This document shows, one piece after another, positions 34,744 through 42,570 of a stretch of 64,000 nt of DNA. Position 1 is the first letter of the stretch. Every line of letters begins with the position of its first letter. The DNA comes from an uncultured Lachnospiraceae bacterium. Its GTDB lineage: Bacteria; Bacillota; Clostridia; Lachnospirales; Lachnospiraceae. The translations under genes were made by a program, and so were the position numbers. The notes under the pieces are model-generated. The model was not told where the DNA came from. It searched no databases and saw only the letters and a list, made by a program, of their open reading frames with translations. The stretch is taken from the NCBI GenBank assembly GCA_910586715.1, contig CAJUJG010000008.1, positions 1 through 64,000 on the forward strand, read 5' to 3'.

Positions 34744-35625
34744 CTATCCTAATATCTCTTTGATTTTATTAAGCAATACACTTTTATCAATCGGTTTTAA
34801 AAGGTATCCGTCCGGCTTTAGACGAAGGACTTTTTGAATTTTAGCGGTATCGTTTACCCCCGTTAAAAACACAACAGGAATGGATGCCGTAAGCGGATTT
34901 TCCCGCAGCGCTTTTAAGACCTCCGCACCGTTCATTTCCGGCATTTCATAATCCAAAAGAATCAGATTGACTTCCTTTGTCTTGAGAAACCGCAGGGCAG
35001 CTGCTCCGTTTATTGCCGTGGAAATGTCGTAATCTTTCTCGATATAACCTTTAATCGCTTTATGGATAATTGTTGAATCGTCCACTACAAGGATTCTCGG
35101 GCGGCCGATTGCCGAAAGCAGGCTTGTCGGCAGGTTGACGTTCGGATCGCCGCTCTCAAGCTTTTTCAATTCTTCGTCCAACTGTGAAAGCGTGTCAAGC
35201 GCATCCTCCAGCTTCGGTGCAGTCTGCACTTTTCCTTCTATTTTATTGTTTTTATGACGCACAATCACGCTGCTGATTTCACTTTGCAGCTCGGAGACGG
35301 AAGCGTTTGCACCTATTCTGAAATCGGCACGCCCGCCCGGCATTTTGCACAAAAACTCATAATCCGAACCGTCCGCCACAACGATAAACGGGACCTTATC
35401 GTCCTTCGGCGCACCGTCTACAAACCGTATCACGCTGTTGATATTATCCCTGCTCTCCGCATGCATACAGTACACGATTGCGTCAGGCTGAAAAAACTGA
35501 TAGTGTATCCGCAAATCAGGCGCCATCAAAGATGTGCTTGCACAGTCAAAATAAAAATCCAGCTGCATAAAAAAATCTGTTATAAGGCGCTTGTTGTTTC
35601 CCATAATTAAAAGCTTTTTCTTCAT
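34744..35625 (-). CDS. Response regulator with N-terminal receiver-like and C-terminal receiver domain
   Basis: A 293-residue protein. The C-terminal 120 residues are a standard receiver: ILVVDDSTIIHKAI (acidic pair), LILLDYEMPEMNG (phospho-Asp), VVFLTGVND (Thr) and YLLKPID (Lys). The first 130 residues have a receiver-like alternation (KLLIMGNNKRLITDF..DAIVYCMHAESRD) but lack the phosphorylation Asp. A Glu/Leu-rich linker joins them. There is no DNA-binding or enzymatic output domain, so it may relay phosphate or act by protein contact. First gene of the operon with the PocR kinase; divergent from cbiD. Confidence 0.9.
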   Translation of the reverse strand: MKKKLLIMGNNKRLITDFFMQLDFYFDCASTSLMAPDLRIHYQFFQPDAIVYCMHAESRDNINSVIRFVDGAPKDDKVPFIVVADGSDYEFLCKMPGGRADFRIGANASVSELQSEISSVIVRHKNNKIEGKVQTAPKLEDALDTLSQLDEELKKLESGDPNVNLPTSLLSAIGRPRILVVDDSTIIHKAIKGYIEKDYDISTAINGAAALRFLKTKEVNLILLDYEMPEMNGAEVLKALRENPLTASIPVVFLTGVNDTAKIQKVLRLKPDGYLLKPIDKSVLLNKIKEILG

Positions 35626-35676
35626 TGTGTTCTTCCCTCCGCATTCCTATATTGGTTTCCGTTTTTGAAAGGCTTC

Positions 35677-35705
35677 TTGCCTAATGGTATATCATCTTAT
35701 ATAAT
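35677..35705 (+). promoter_or_regulatory. Sigma-A promoter of cbiD-cbiH
   Basis: TTGCCT, 17-nt spacer, TATAAT. The leader (35712-35774) contains one hairpin with arms GCCGC and GCGGC (about 35716-35753) but no B12 box or other cobalamin riboswitch feature. Confidence 0.65.
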
Positions 35706-35774
35706 CTTATCATACCGCCGCTTTATCACGCAACTTATTTAAGCAGTTATGCGGCAGGGAAAAGGAGATAAGCC

Positions 35775-36944
35775 TTGATTGACGAATACATCTATAAAAA
35801 CCACAAAAAGCTAAGATGCGGGTACACTACCGGAACATGCGCGGCAGCAGCGGCAAAGGCTGCCGCGCGTATGCTGTTGACAGGGCAGCGCATTTCGTAC
35901 GTCTGCATCGACACGCCGAAAGGGATTTCGGTCACGCTTTCATTATCGGATATTGCACTTAGTGATACAACAGCTGTATGCGCTGTGCAAAAAGACGCGG
36001 GTGACGACGCGGACTGCACCGACAAAATCCGGATTTATGCGACAGTGCGACGCTGCGCGGACAGCGGTATTGTGATTGAGGGCGGAACAGGTATCGGCAG
36101 GGTCACACGTTCGGGATTAGAGCAGCCTGTAGGGAGCGCGGCAATTAACAGCGTGCCGCGGGCGATGATTCAAAAAGAAGTATGTGCCGAGCTTGCGGCA
36201 GCAGGGTATGACGGCGGTCTAGAAGTTATTATATCAGCGCCAAAGGGCATGGAAATTGCCAAGAAAACCTTTAATCCACGACTTGGAATTGAGGGCGGTA
36301 TTTCCATTTTAGGCACCAGCGGAATTGTCGAACCGATGAGTGAGCGGGCGATTGTCGATACAATACGGCTTGAATTAAGGCAAAAAAAAGCGCTTGGGTA
36401 TGAAACGCTTCTGCTGTCGCCTGGAAATTACGGGCAGCAGTTTGCAATGGACACATGGGGAATTGACTTGGACGCGGGCGTAAAATGCAGTAATTTTATC
36501 GGTGAGACGCTTGATATTGCGTTGGAGCTTGGGTTTTCACAAATTTTGCTGATTGGGCATATCGGGAAGCTCATTAAGGTTGCCGCGGGCGTAATGAACA
36601 CACATTCGTCCATGGCGGATGCAAGACTGGAAACACTCAGTGCGTGTGCGCTGCTTGCAGGGGCAAACGCAGATACGGCACGCGGGATTTTAAATTGCAC
36701 GACGACAGATGACGCGCTGCAAATCCTGACAGACCGCCATATTTTAGATGCGGCGATGGAAATTGCGCTGGAAAAAATGCTTGCGCATATGCGGCGGCGC
36801 TTGGGCGGAGGGATTTTGGATATTCAAGATATTCAGATAGAAGCAATTCTGTTTTCCAATTTACACGGCGTTCTTGCCATGTCAGACAATGCGCAGGCGT
36901 TTATCAGACAGATTCCTTTGAAAGGGGCATTATTATCAGAATGA
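35775..36944 (+). CDS. cbiD: Cobalt-precorrin-5B C1-methyltransferase CbiD
   Basis: CbiD methylates C1 during anaerobic corrin ring synthesis. The 389-residue product has the family N-terminus KLRCGYTTGTCAAAAAKAAARMLLTG and later GGTGIGRVTRSGL, ETLLLSPGNYGQ and LLIGHIGKLIKVAAGVMNTHS. It begins with TTG, 8 nt after AAGGAG. It overlaps cbiH by 4 nt (ATGA). These two ring-synthesis genes lie 15 kb away from the main cobalamin operon at 52761-64000, which lacks both, so the two loci are complementary. Confidence 0.95.
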   Translation: MIDEYIYKNHKKLRCGYTTGTCAAAAAKAAARMLLTGQRISYVCIDTPKGISVTLSLSDIALSDTTAVCAVQKDAGDDADCTDKIRIYATVRRCADSGIVIEGGTGIGRVTRSGLEQPVGSAAINSVPRAMIQKEVCAELAAAGYDGGLEVIISAPKGMEIAKKTFNPRLGIEGGISILGTSGIVEPMSERAIVDTIRLELRQKKALGYETLLLSPGNYGQQFAMDTWGIDLDAGVKCSNFIGETLDIALELGFSQILLIGHIGKLIKVAAGVMNTHSSMADARLETLSACALLAGANADTARGILNCTTTDDALQILTDRHILDAAMEIALEKMLAHMRRRLGGGILDIQDIQIEAILFSNLHGVLAMSDNAQAFIRQIPLKGALLSE

Positions 36945-37669
36945 AAAAAATATATATCGTCGGGATTGGTCCCGGCAGCTATGAGCAGATGACAATACAG
37001 GCAGTCCGGACTTTGGAACAGTGCGATACCATTGTCGGCTATCCGGTGTATATTGATTTGATAAAACCGCACTTTCCCCAAAAGAATTATCTTTCCACGC
37101 CTATGACACAGGAGGCAAAGCGTTGTAAAATGTGCTTTGAAGAAGCCATAAAGGGAAACAATGTCGCCATAATCTGCAGCGGCGACGCGGGCGTGTACGG
37201 CATGACAGGGCTTATGCATGTTATCGGACAGGACTATCCGGACATCACCTTAGAGCCTGTCTGCGGCGTTACAGCCGCGGTTTCCGGCGCGGCGCTTTTG
37301 GGCGCTCCTTTGATTCAGGACTTTGCAGTCATCAGTCTAAGCGACCTTTTGACGCCTTGGGAAACCATTGAAAAACGCATTCGCGCCGCGGCGCAGGCGG
37401 ACATGATTATCTGCCTTTACAATCCGTCAAGCCGTAGAAGGCATGATTTTTTGCAAAAAGCGTGCGATTTGATTTTAGACTATGCATCCGAAGATACGGT
37501 GTGCGGAGTTGCCAGGCAAATCGGACGCGAAGGAGAAAACTGCTCTTTGTATTCGTTGAAGGAGCTTCGGGAGGTTTCTGTCAATATGTTTACGACAGTG
37601 TTTATCGGAAACTCACAGACAGTTATCGTAAATGGCAAAATGGTCACGCGACGAGGGTATCGGCTTTAG
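36941..37669 (+). CDS. cbiH: Precorrin-3B C17-methyltransferase (CobJ/CbiH)
   Basis: This 242-residue SAM-dependent methyltransferase carries out ring contraction with C17 methylation. Family motifs are IYIVGIGPGSYEQMT at the start, ICSGDAGVYGM near residue 85, VCGVTAAVSGAALLGAP and LYNPSSRRR. It is translationally coupled to cbiD. The palindromic element at 37674-37755 begins 4 nt after the stop and probably acts as its terminator. Confidence 0.94.
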   Translation: MKKIYIVGIGPGSYEQMTIQAVRTLEQCDTIVGYPVYIDLIKPHFPQKNYLSTPMTQEAKRCKMCFEEAIKGNNVAIICSGDAGVYGMTGLMHVIGQDYPDITLEPVCGVTAAVSGAALLGAPLIQDFAVISLSDLLTPWETIEKRIRAAAQADMIICLYNPSSRRRHDFLQKACDLILDYASEDTVCGVARQIGREGENCSLYSLKELREVSVNMFTTVFIGNSQTVIVNGKMVTRRGYRL

Positions 37670-37673
37670 GTTT

Positions 37674-37755
37674 TATGGTATAATGTCGATAGACATTATA
37701 CTCGCCCGAATGGTCATTAAACCATAATTACGAAGTAATTATGGTTTAATGACCA
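37674..37755. repeat. Interspersed palindromic element, copy B (also bidirectional terminator-like)
   Basis: Contains a perfect inverted repeat TATAATGTC-N4-GACATTATA (37679-37700) and a perfect 21-bp inverted repeat (37711-37731 and 37735-37755, 3-nt loop GAA). The core matches 9113-9205 in inverse orientation. It fills the gap between convergent cbiH and the CobU-like gene, whose last codons (VVIKP, stop) lie inside the element. Confidence 0.75.
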
Positions 37756-38122
37756 CGCCGATACCGCTTATCACCCGCACAACCTTATCCGCCTTCGCGG
37801 CGAGCATACAGGAGGCTCTTCCCACCGCCTCCCTGTATGTCCGCTGCGAACCGTCAACAGGCACAATTCCATAACCGACTTCATTTGAAATTATGACACG
37901 AATGTCATTTTTTTGAAGAAGCCGCGATATGTTTTCTTCTACATCCTGTCCGCTCTCCATCAGCTGCCTGATGTATAAATGGAAATCCCTAAGACAGCAT
38001 TTTCCTGACAGTTCGTTATTTTTTATATCCGCCGCAAAAATGACGTCGTCCTCGGTCAGTCCATATTGCCTTTTCACATGCTCCCATTTTCCCTGACAAC
38101 AGCCGCCTATGATAAAATCCAT
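37739..38122 (-). CDS. Short CobU-like protein with degenerate P-loop
   Basis: A 127-residue protein, against about 180 for CobU. The N-terminus MDFIIGGCCQGKWEHVK lines up with the CobU P-loop but has GGCCQGKW instead of GxxxxGK(S/T). The C-terminal half has EVGYGIVPVDGSQRTYREAVGRA, which matches the CobU EVGxGIVP motif, and ends ISGIGVVIKP. A normal CobU is encoded at 53534-54088. Loss of the Ser/Thr and shortening suggest it is not a regular kinase; it may be a diverged guanylyltransferase, a partner subunit or a decaying copy. GGAGG and a sigma-A promoter support expression. Its 3' end is formed by the repeat element. Confidence 0.65.
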   Translation of the reverse strand: MDFIIGGCCQGKWEHVKRQYGLTEDDVIFAADIKNNELSGKCCLRDFHLYIRQLMESGQDVEENISRLLQKNDIRVIISNEVGYGIVPVDGSQRTYREAVGRASCMLAAKADKVVRVISGIGVVIKP

Positions 38123-38171
38123 GCTTGTCCTCCGATTTATGCTTTTATTGATAAATACTATATTTCATGCT

Positions 38172-38200
38172 ATTTTACCGTATCTTTTCGGTACTTTCAA
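38172..38200 (-). promoter_or_regulatory. Sigma-A promoter of the CobU-like gene
   Basis: Minus strand TTGAAA, 17-nt spacer, TAAAAT, about 50 nt upstream of the start codon. Confidence 0.55.
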
Positions 38201-38272
38201 CAGAAAATAAAAGAAGAATTTACTGAATAATCAATTGTTTATGCTTTCATACATATTTTGCCAAAAAAACAG

Positions 38273-38301
38273 TTGTACATTGCCAAAAAATGTGTTAGTA
38301 T
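38273..38301 (+). promoter_or_regulatory. Promoter upstream of the c-di-GMP riboswitch
   Basis: TTGTAC, 17-nt spacer, TAGTAT with TGTG just before the -10 box. The transcript would begin immediately before the aptamer. Confidence 0.5.
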
Positions 38302-38310
38302 TTCTATAGT

Positions 38311-38405
38311 AAAAAAGGCAAACATTTCGTGAGGAATGGACGCAAAGCATGAAGTCATAGAAATATAAGCACTTGATTATACACTTATGATGGTTCGGCT
38401 GCATA
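38311..38405 (+). ncRNA. c-di-GMP-I (GEMM) riboswitch aptamer
   Basis: Conserved GEMM blocks occur in order: GGCAAAC (38317-38323); a P2 stem CATTTC/GGAATG capped by a GUGA tetraloop (38323-38338); GGACGCAAAGC (38338-38348); a P3 stem ATAAG/CTTAT (38364-38388); and ATGGTTCGGCTGC (38390-38402). The GNRA loop and the GACGCAAAGC core are the family hallmark. A run of seven T (38428-38434) follows about 25 nt after the aptamer, suggesting transcriptional control, but the terminator stem is weak by eye. The only gene downstream is the large surface protein at 38478. Confidence 0.88.
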
Positions 38406-38477
38406 AATTATGGAACATTGGAAACTGTTTTTTTGTTGCTTGACAGCTGCTTTAATATTTAATAATGGAGGATTCAT

Positions 38478-41400
38478 ATGAGTAGTCTGAACAGAAAGTT
38501 GAAAAGAGAAGTGAAAAAAGCGTTTTGTATACTGCTTGCGGCGGCGACGCTCTCTTCGGGCATGGAGCTGCCTGCAAGCGCGACGGAGCTCGCGGAGGCT
38601 GTGGAGTGCGCAGAGGAGCTACGCGAGGAAGCGGAAACGGAAATGCTTGCGGAGGAAGTGTTGGAAGAAGAATCAGAAGAAGCGTCAGTTGTTGCAGAGG
38701 AGACGGGATATGAAACCGAAGCCGCCGAAACAACCGCCGCAGCAGAGGAATCCATCACCACTGCGGAGGCGATTGACACTGAAGAAGCAGAAATCGAATC
38801 AGAAGAAGACACAACATTTGCGGAGGAAATCGTTGATACGGAAAATCAAACGAACGGGTTGACAATCGAACGCCCGTCGGAAGAGATTGGTATCGGTGAT
38901 CCAATCGTCGGAGGAAAGCTGCCAAACGGATCCGGTTCTTGGTCGCTTACCAATGGGAAGCTCATAGTGTCCGGAAGCGGTGAATATTGGCCAAGCACCG
39001 GTCTGATTGCTCCTCCATGGTATGAATACCGGGAGCAGATTAAAACAGCAAGGGTGTCCTTAAGGGGAACAAAGAGTTTTTCCAGCTTCTTTAGCGGCTG
39101 CAAGAATCTGACCAGTGTGGATTTTCGTAATACCGATACCAGTAATGCAACAACCATGAGCAATATGTTTGGAGGCTGTGAAAGCTTGGAAAAGCTCGAT
39201 TTGAGCAGCTTTAACACCTCAAATGTCACGGATATGTCCTCAATGTTTTACAACTGTATCAACTTAAAACAAATAACGTTTGGAGAACATTTTAACACAA
39301 GTAACGTAACGTGTATGGCTAGTATGTTTCGCTTTGTCAACTTGACTTCTTTGGATTTAAGCGGCTTTGATATGAGCAAGGTAACGAAAGCTGACGACAT
39401 GATTTACTCCGACAGTCTGATTGCGCTGGAAACGCCCCGGAACCTAAATGTGTCTATCCCACTGCGGGGGACATGGATTACGGATCAGGGATTTATTTGC
39501 ACTACGCTTTTACAGCACACGGACAAAAGTATTCACTTAAAGCAGAGACCGGAGCTTTTGGTGGGAAAAGACAAAAAAGAATATCTTGTCGGTGATACCC
39601 TTGACCTTTCGGATTTGACCGTTACACTGTATTACAATTTCAACAACCATACGACTACTACCGACTATACGACAAATGCCGCACAAATTGACATGAATAC
39701 GCCAGGTACAAAATATTTGGTTATCTCTTATCAGGGGCAGAGCGTGACGATTAATCTGACCGTAATCGGCAAAAGTCTTTCTGTTTCCAAGATAAAAAAA
39801 GAGTACTTTGTCGGCGATACACTGAAGGTAAACGATTTGACCGTAGAACTTCTATACACAAACAATATATATCCGGCAGAGAAAATCACATCAGGCTATA
39901 CGACAAACGCCGCAAGCATTAATATGAATACGGCAGGTACGAAAGATTTGATTGTGAAGTGGCAAAATCTATCGGCAACCGTGAAGATTACAGTAAAGGA
40001 GGACAGCTATTCCAAGATTTCTGTCAGGAACGATATAGATACGTATTACCTTGGCGAAACGCTCGACCTGTCCGAACTGCATGTGTTTGCCTGGTCAGTT
40101 TCGGGTACACACACTGAAATCACGGACTATACAACAAACGCCAAAGACATTGACATGAATACTGTCGGTACAAAGCAGTTGATTGTGTCCTACCAAAATT
40201 TTACGGCAGTATCGGAAATTATCATAAAGCCCGCAAGAACCTGTACCAAACTCTATTTCCAAAATGGATGTGTGTTCGAGACGGGAACGAAGCCTGCGCC
40301 TGATGAATATCTGATTTTTGAGGTTCTTGATGAAGGGAAAGAATTCAGAATTCATGCCTGCTATTATTGGTCAAATATTGATGAAATTGATATATCGACA
40401 ACGGGAAAGAAACGGCTTCAGGTTGCACATGCGGAGCTTAAGAGCGAGCTTGACATCTATTACATTGAAGCGTTCCGTGATGATGATATTGCGCATGAAA
40501 TCGCCGGATCTCCCAATGAGGATATCGCCTATAAAATCGACAAAAACGGAAATCTGAAGGTCATGGGAAAAGGCACATGCAAAGCATATGGCTCTCCTAT
40601 TTGGTCAACGGAGAAGGATTATGCAAAGGACATCAGGACGGCGACGCTTTATGTAGACGAGGCTGATGATCTTGACGGTCTTTTCAGCGGCTGTGTCAAT
40701 TTAAGGTCTGCGGATTTGAGTATGGTTGACGCAGGCAGGGAAACCAATTTTCGCGGGATGTTTGACGGCTGCAATCAGCTTGTATCAATTTGGACGCCGA
40801 AGAATGTAAAGGCGGACGCTGCGCTTCCGAAGGTGGAAGGCACGTATTGGCATGACCAAAACGGGAAGGTATATACTGCGCTTCCGAAGAATATGAGCAC
40901 GAGTATTCTGCTGACAAGAGACGAGATACCGGAGGCGGAAAGCTCTGCTGTTGTGGAAAGTTCTAGGGTTGAGGAAAGTTCTTCTGTAGTGGAAAGCTCT
41001 AAGATTGAGGAAAGCTCTTCTACTATCGAAAGTTCCAAGACAGAAGAAAGCTCTTCCGTAATCGAAAGCTCTAAGGTTGAGGAAAGTTCTTCCATAAAGG
41101 AAAGCTCTTCCGTAATCGAAAGCTCTAAGGTTGAGGAAAGTTCTTCCATAAAGGAAAGCTCTTCTACTATCGAAAGCCCCAATGTTGAGGAAAGTTCGGA
41201 AGTGAATGAAAACACTCCAAGCGAAGAATACAGCGAGGTTGAGGAAAGCGCTTCGACAATCGAAAGTTCCAAGACAGAAGAAAGCTCTATCGAAACCGAA
41301 AGCTCGGAAACGGTTGAAAGCAGTTTGGAACAGGAAAGCACCGAAACGGACGAAACCGCAAAGACAGACCTAAATAAAATAAGCGGCACGATTTCATCCG

Positions 41401-42515
41401 TCAAAACAAAAGTTTATGACCAAAACGCACAGGAACCGGCTGTTAAAGTCACAGTCATTGAAAACCGTAAAAAAATCACATTGACAGAAGGCGTGGATTA
41501 TGAAATTGAATACCAAAACAATGTAAACGCCGGAACCGGCACGGTTCTCGTTAAAGGAATCGGCTCTTATAAGGGAACGCTGAAAGCGACCTTTACAATA
41601 AACCAAAAATCAGTCAAAAAGCTTAAAATTTTGACAGGAAGCATGACAACAGGTTCAAAGTCCGAACCGCCAGTCTATGTATATGACGGCGCAACGCTTC
41701 TGAAAAACGGAACGGATTACAAGCTCGCCTACGACGCCGCTCTTACGGCAAACGCTGCAAAATCCGCAAAAATAACCGTTACGGGACTAGGCAATTACAA
41801 AGACAGCAAAGTTGTCAAGCTGGCTGTATATGATGTGGATGAAGCCCATGTCATCAATCCGCAGCATGTCACCTTAAAACAGCCATGCATGGAATACACA
41901 GGCAAGGCATTGCAGCCTGCGGCGGCTGTCAAAATCGGCGGCACAACGCTTACCGCAAATAAAGACTATAAAGTTCGTTATCAAAACAACGTGAACGCTG
42001 GAACCGCATATGTGATTATTACGGGAAAAGGCGCTTACAGAGGGGAAGTTGTAAAACCCTTTGAAATTACGGCATTAAAGGCTGCTAAAACAAAACTGAC
42101 AATTGCACCGATTTCCGACAGGACTTACAGCGGGCAACTCCAAAAGCCATCTGTTACCGTAAAAGCGGGAACGAAAAAGCTGAAAAAAGATATAGATTAT
42201 ACCGTCACTTATACGGGAAATCTTCACGTTTCCACAGCCGGCAAAAAAGCAAAAGTCATCATTACGGGAAAAGGAAATTACGCAGAATTAACTGCGACGG
42301 CAGCATTTACCATTTTACCGCAAAAGATTTCCAAGGCTTCCATAAAAGGAACCATGAAAAATCTTTCCGTCACCTATAATAAAAAACAGTTAAAAGAAGG
42401 CGTTCACTACAAGCTTGCACCTGATGCGTCCAGTGCAAATAAAAACAAAATCAAGATTACGATAACAGGACTGGGCGATTTTGCAGGTTCGAGTGTAACG
42501 AAGACAATAAAATAG
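38478..42515 (+). CDS. Large secreted surface protein: BspA-type repeats, Ig-like domains, Ser/Glu-rich stalk
   Basis: A 1345-residue exported protein. Signal peptide (1 to about 36, AFCILLAAATLSSGMELPASA), then a Glu/Ala/Thr-rich acidic stretch (37-125) and BspA/DUF285 repeats (about 190-310; LDLSSFNTSNVTDMSSMFYNC). Three Ig-like repeats follow (about 360-590), each with VGDTLxxxDLTV or a variant and YTTNA..IxMNTxGTK. A short second BspA-like block is at about 730-770, a Ser/Glu repeat stalk (VESSKVEESS type) at about 815-960, and three or four MBG-like repeats (YQNNVNAGTGTVLVKG..) run to the end. No LPXTG motif or membrane anchor is visible, so attachment is unclear. GGAGG precedes the ATG. 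Control by the c-di-GMP riboswitch suggests an adhesin. Confidence 0.85.
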   Translation: MSSLNRKLKREVKKAFCILLAAATLSSGMELPASATELAEAVECAEELREEAETEMLAEEVLEEESEEASVVAEETGYETEAAETTAAAEESITTAEAIDTEEAEIESEEDTTFAEEIVDTENQTNGLTIERPSEEIGIGDPIVGGKLPNGSGSWSLTNGKLIVSGSGEYWPSTGLIAPPWYEYREQIKTARVSLRGTKSFSSFFSGCKNLTSVDFRNTDTSNATTMSNMFGGCESLEKLDLSSFNTSNVTDMSSMFYNCINLKQITFGEHFNTSNVTCMASMFRFVNLTSLDLSGFDMSKVTKADDMIYSDSLIALETPRNLNVSIPLRGTWITDQGFICTTLLQHTDKSIHLKQRPELLVGKDKKEYLVGDTLDLSDLTVTLYYNFNNHTTTTDYTTNAAQIDMNTPGTKYLVISYQGQSVTINLTVIGKSLSVSKIKKEYFVGDTLKVNDLTVELLYTNNIYPAEKITSGYTTNAASINMNTAGTKDLIVKWQNLSATVKITVKEDSYSKISVRNDIDTYYLGETLDLSELHVFAWSVSGTHTEITDYTTNAKDIDMNTVGTKQLIVSYQNFTAVSEIIIKPARTCTKLYFQNGCVFETGTKPAPDEYLIFEVLDEGKEFRIHACYYWSNIDEIDISTTGKKRLQVAHAELKSELDIYYIEAFRDDDIAHEIAGSPNEDIAYKIDKNGNLKVMGKGTCKAYGSPIWSTEKDYAKDIRTATLYVDEADDLDGLFSGCVNLRSADLSMVDAGRETNFRGMFDGCNQLVSIWTPKNVKADAALPKVEGTYWHDQNGKVYTALPKNMSTSILLTRDEIPEAESSAVVESSRVEESSSVVESSKIEESSSTIESSKTEESSSVIESSKVEESSSIKESSSVIESSKVEESSSIKESSSTIESPNVEESSEVNENTPSEEYSEVEESASTIESSKTEESSIETESSETVESSLEQESTETDETAKTDLNKISGTISSVKTKVYDQNAQEPAVKVTVIENRKKITLTEGVDYEIEYQNNVNAGTGTVLVKGIGSYKGTLKATFTINQKSVKKLKILTGSMTTGSKSEPPVYVYDGATLLKNGTDYKLAYDAALTANAAKSAKITVTGLGNYKDSKVVKLAVYDVDEAHVINPQHVTLKQPCMEYTGKALQPAAAVKIGGTTLTANKDYKVRYQNNVNAGTAYVIITGKGAYRGEVVKPFEITALKAAKTKLTIAPISDRTYSGQLQKPSVTVKAGTKKLKKDIDYTVTYTGNLHVSTAGKKAKVIITGKGNYAELTATAAFTILPQKISKASIKGTMKNLSVTYNKKQLKEGVHYKLAPDASSANKNKIKITITGLGDFAGSSVTKTIK
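41058..41164 (+). repeat. 54-bp in-frame tandem repeat within Ser/Glu stalk
   Basis: Two consecutive 54-bp units (41058-41111, 41112-41164) are identical except at the final base. Each encodes 18 residues of the VIESSKVEESSSIKESSS type. Shorter, degenerate copies flank them (40941-41330). Units in frame would let the stalk length vary by slippage or recombination. Confidence 0.85.
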
Positions 42516-42530
42516 AATAATTGTAAAATA

Positions 42531-42562
42531 AAAATACCTCGCAGTAAAACGCGGGGTATTTT
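42531..42562. terminator. Bidirectional terminator between surface protein and rpiR
   Basis: Arms AAAATACCTCGC and GCGGGGTATTTT (one G-T pair), 8-nt loop, T-run on the plus side and A/T-rich on the other. It lies 15 nt past the plus-strand stop and 8 nt from the minus-strand stop. Confidence 0.8.
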
Positions 42563-42570
42563 TACTTATG

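Noticed and set aside
35626..35774. Cobalamin riboswitch before cbiD
   Set aside because: No B12-box sequence and too little space; only a promoter and a single hairpin are seen.
38478..42515. Sortase-anchored adhesin
   Set aside because: No LPXTG-like motif, hydrophobic segment or basic tail at the C-terminus, so wall anchoring by sortase is unsupported.
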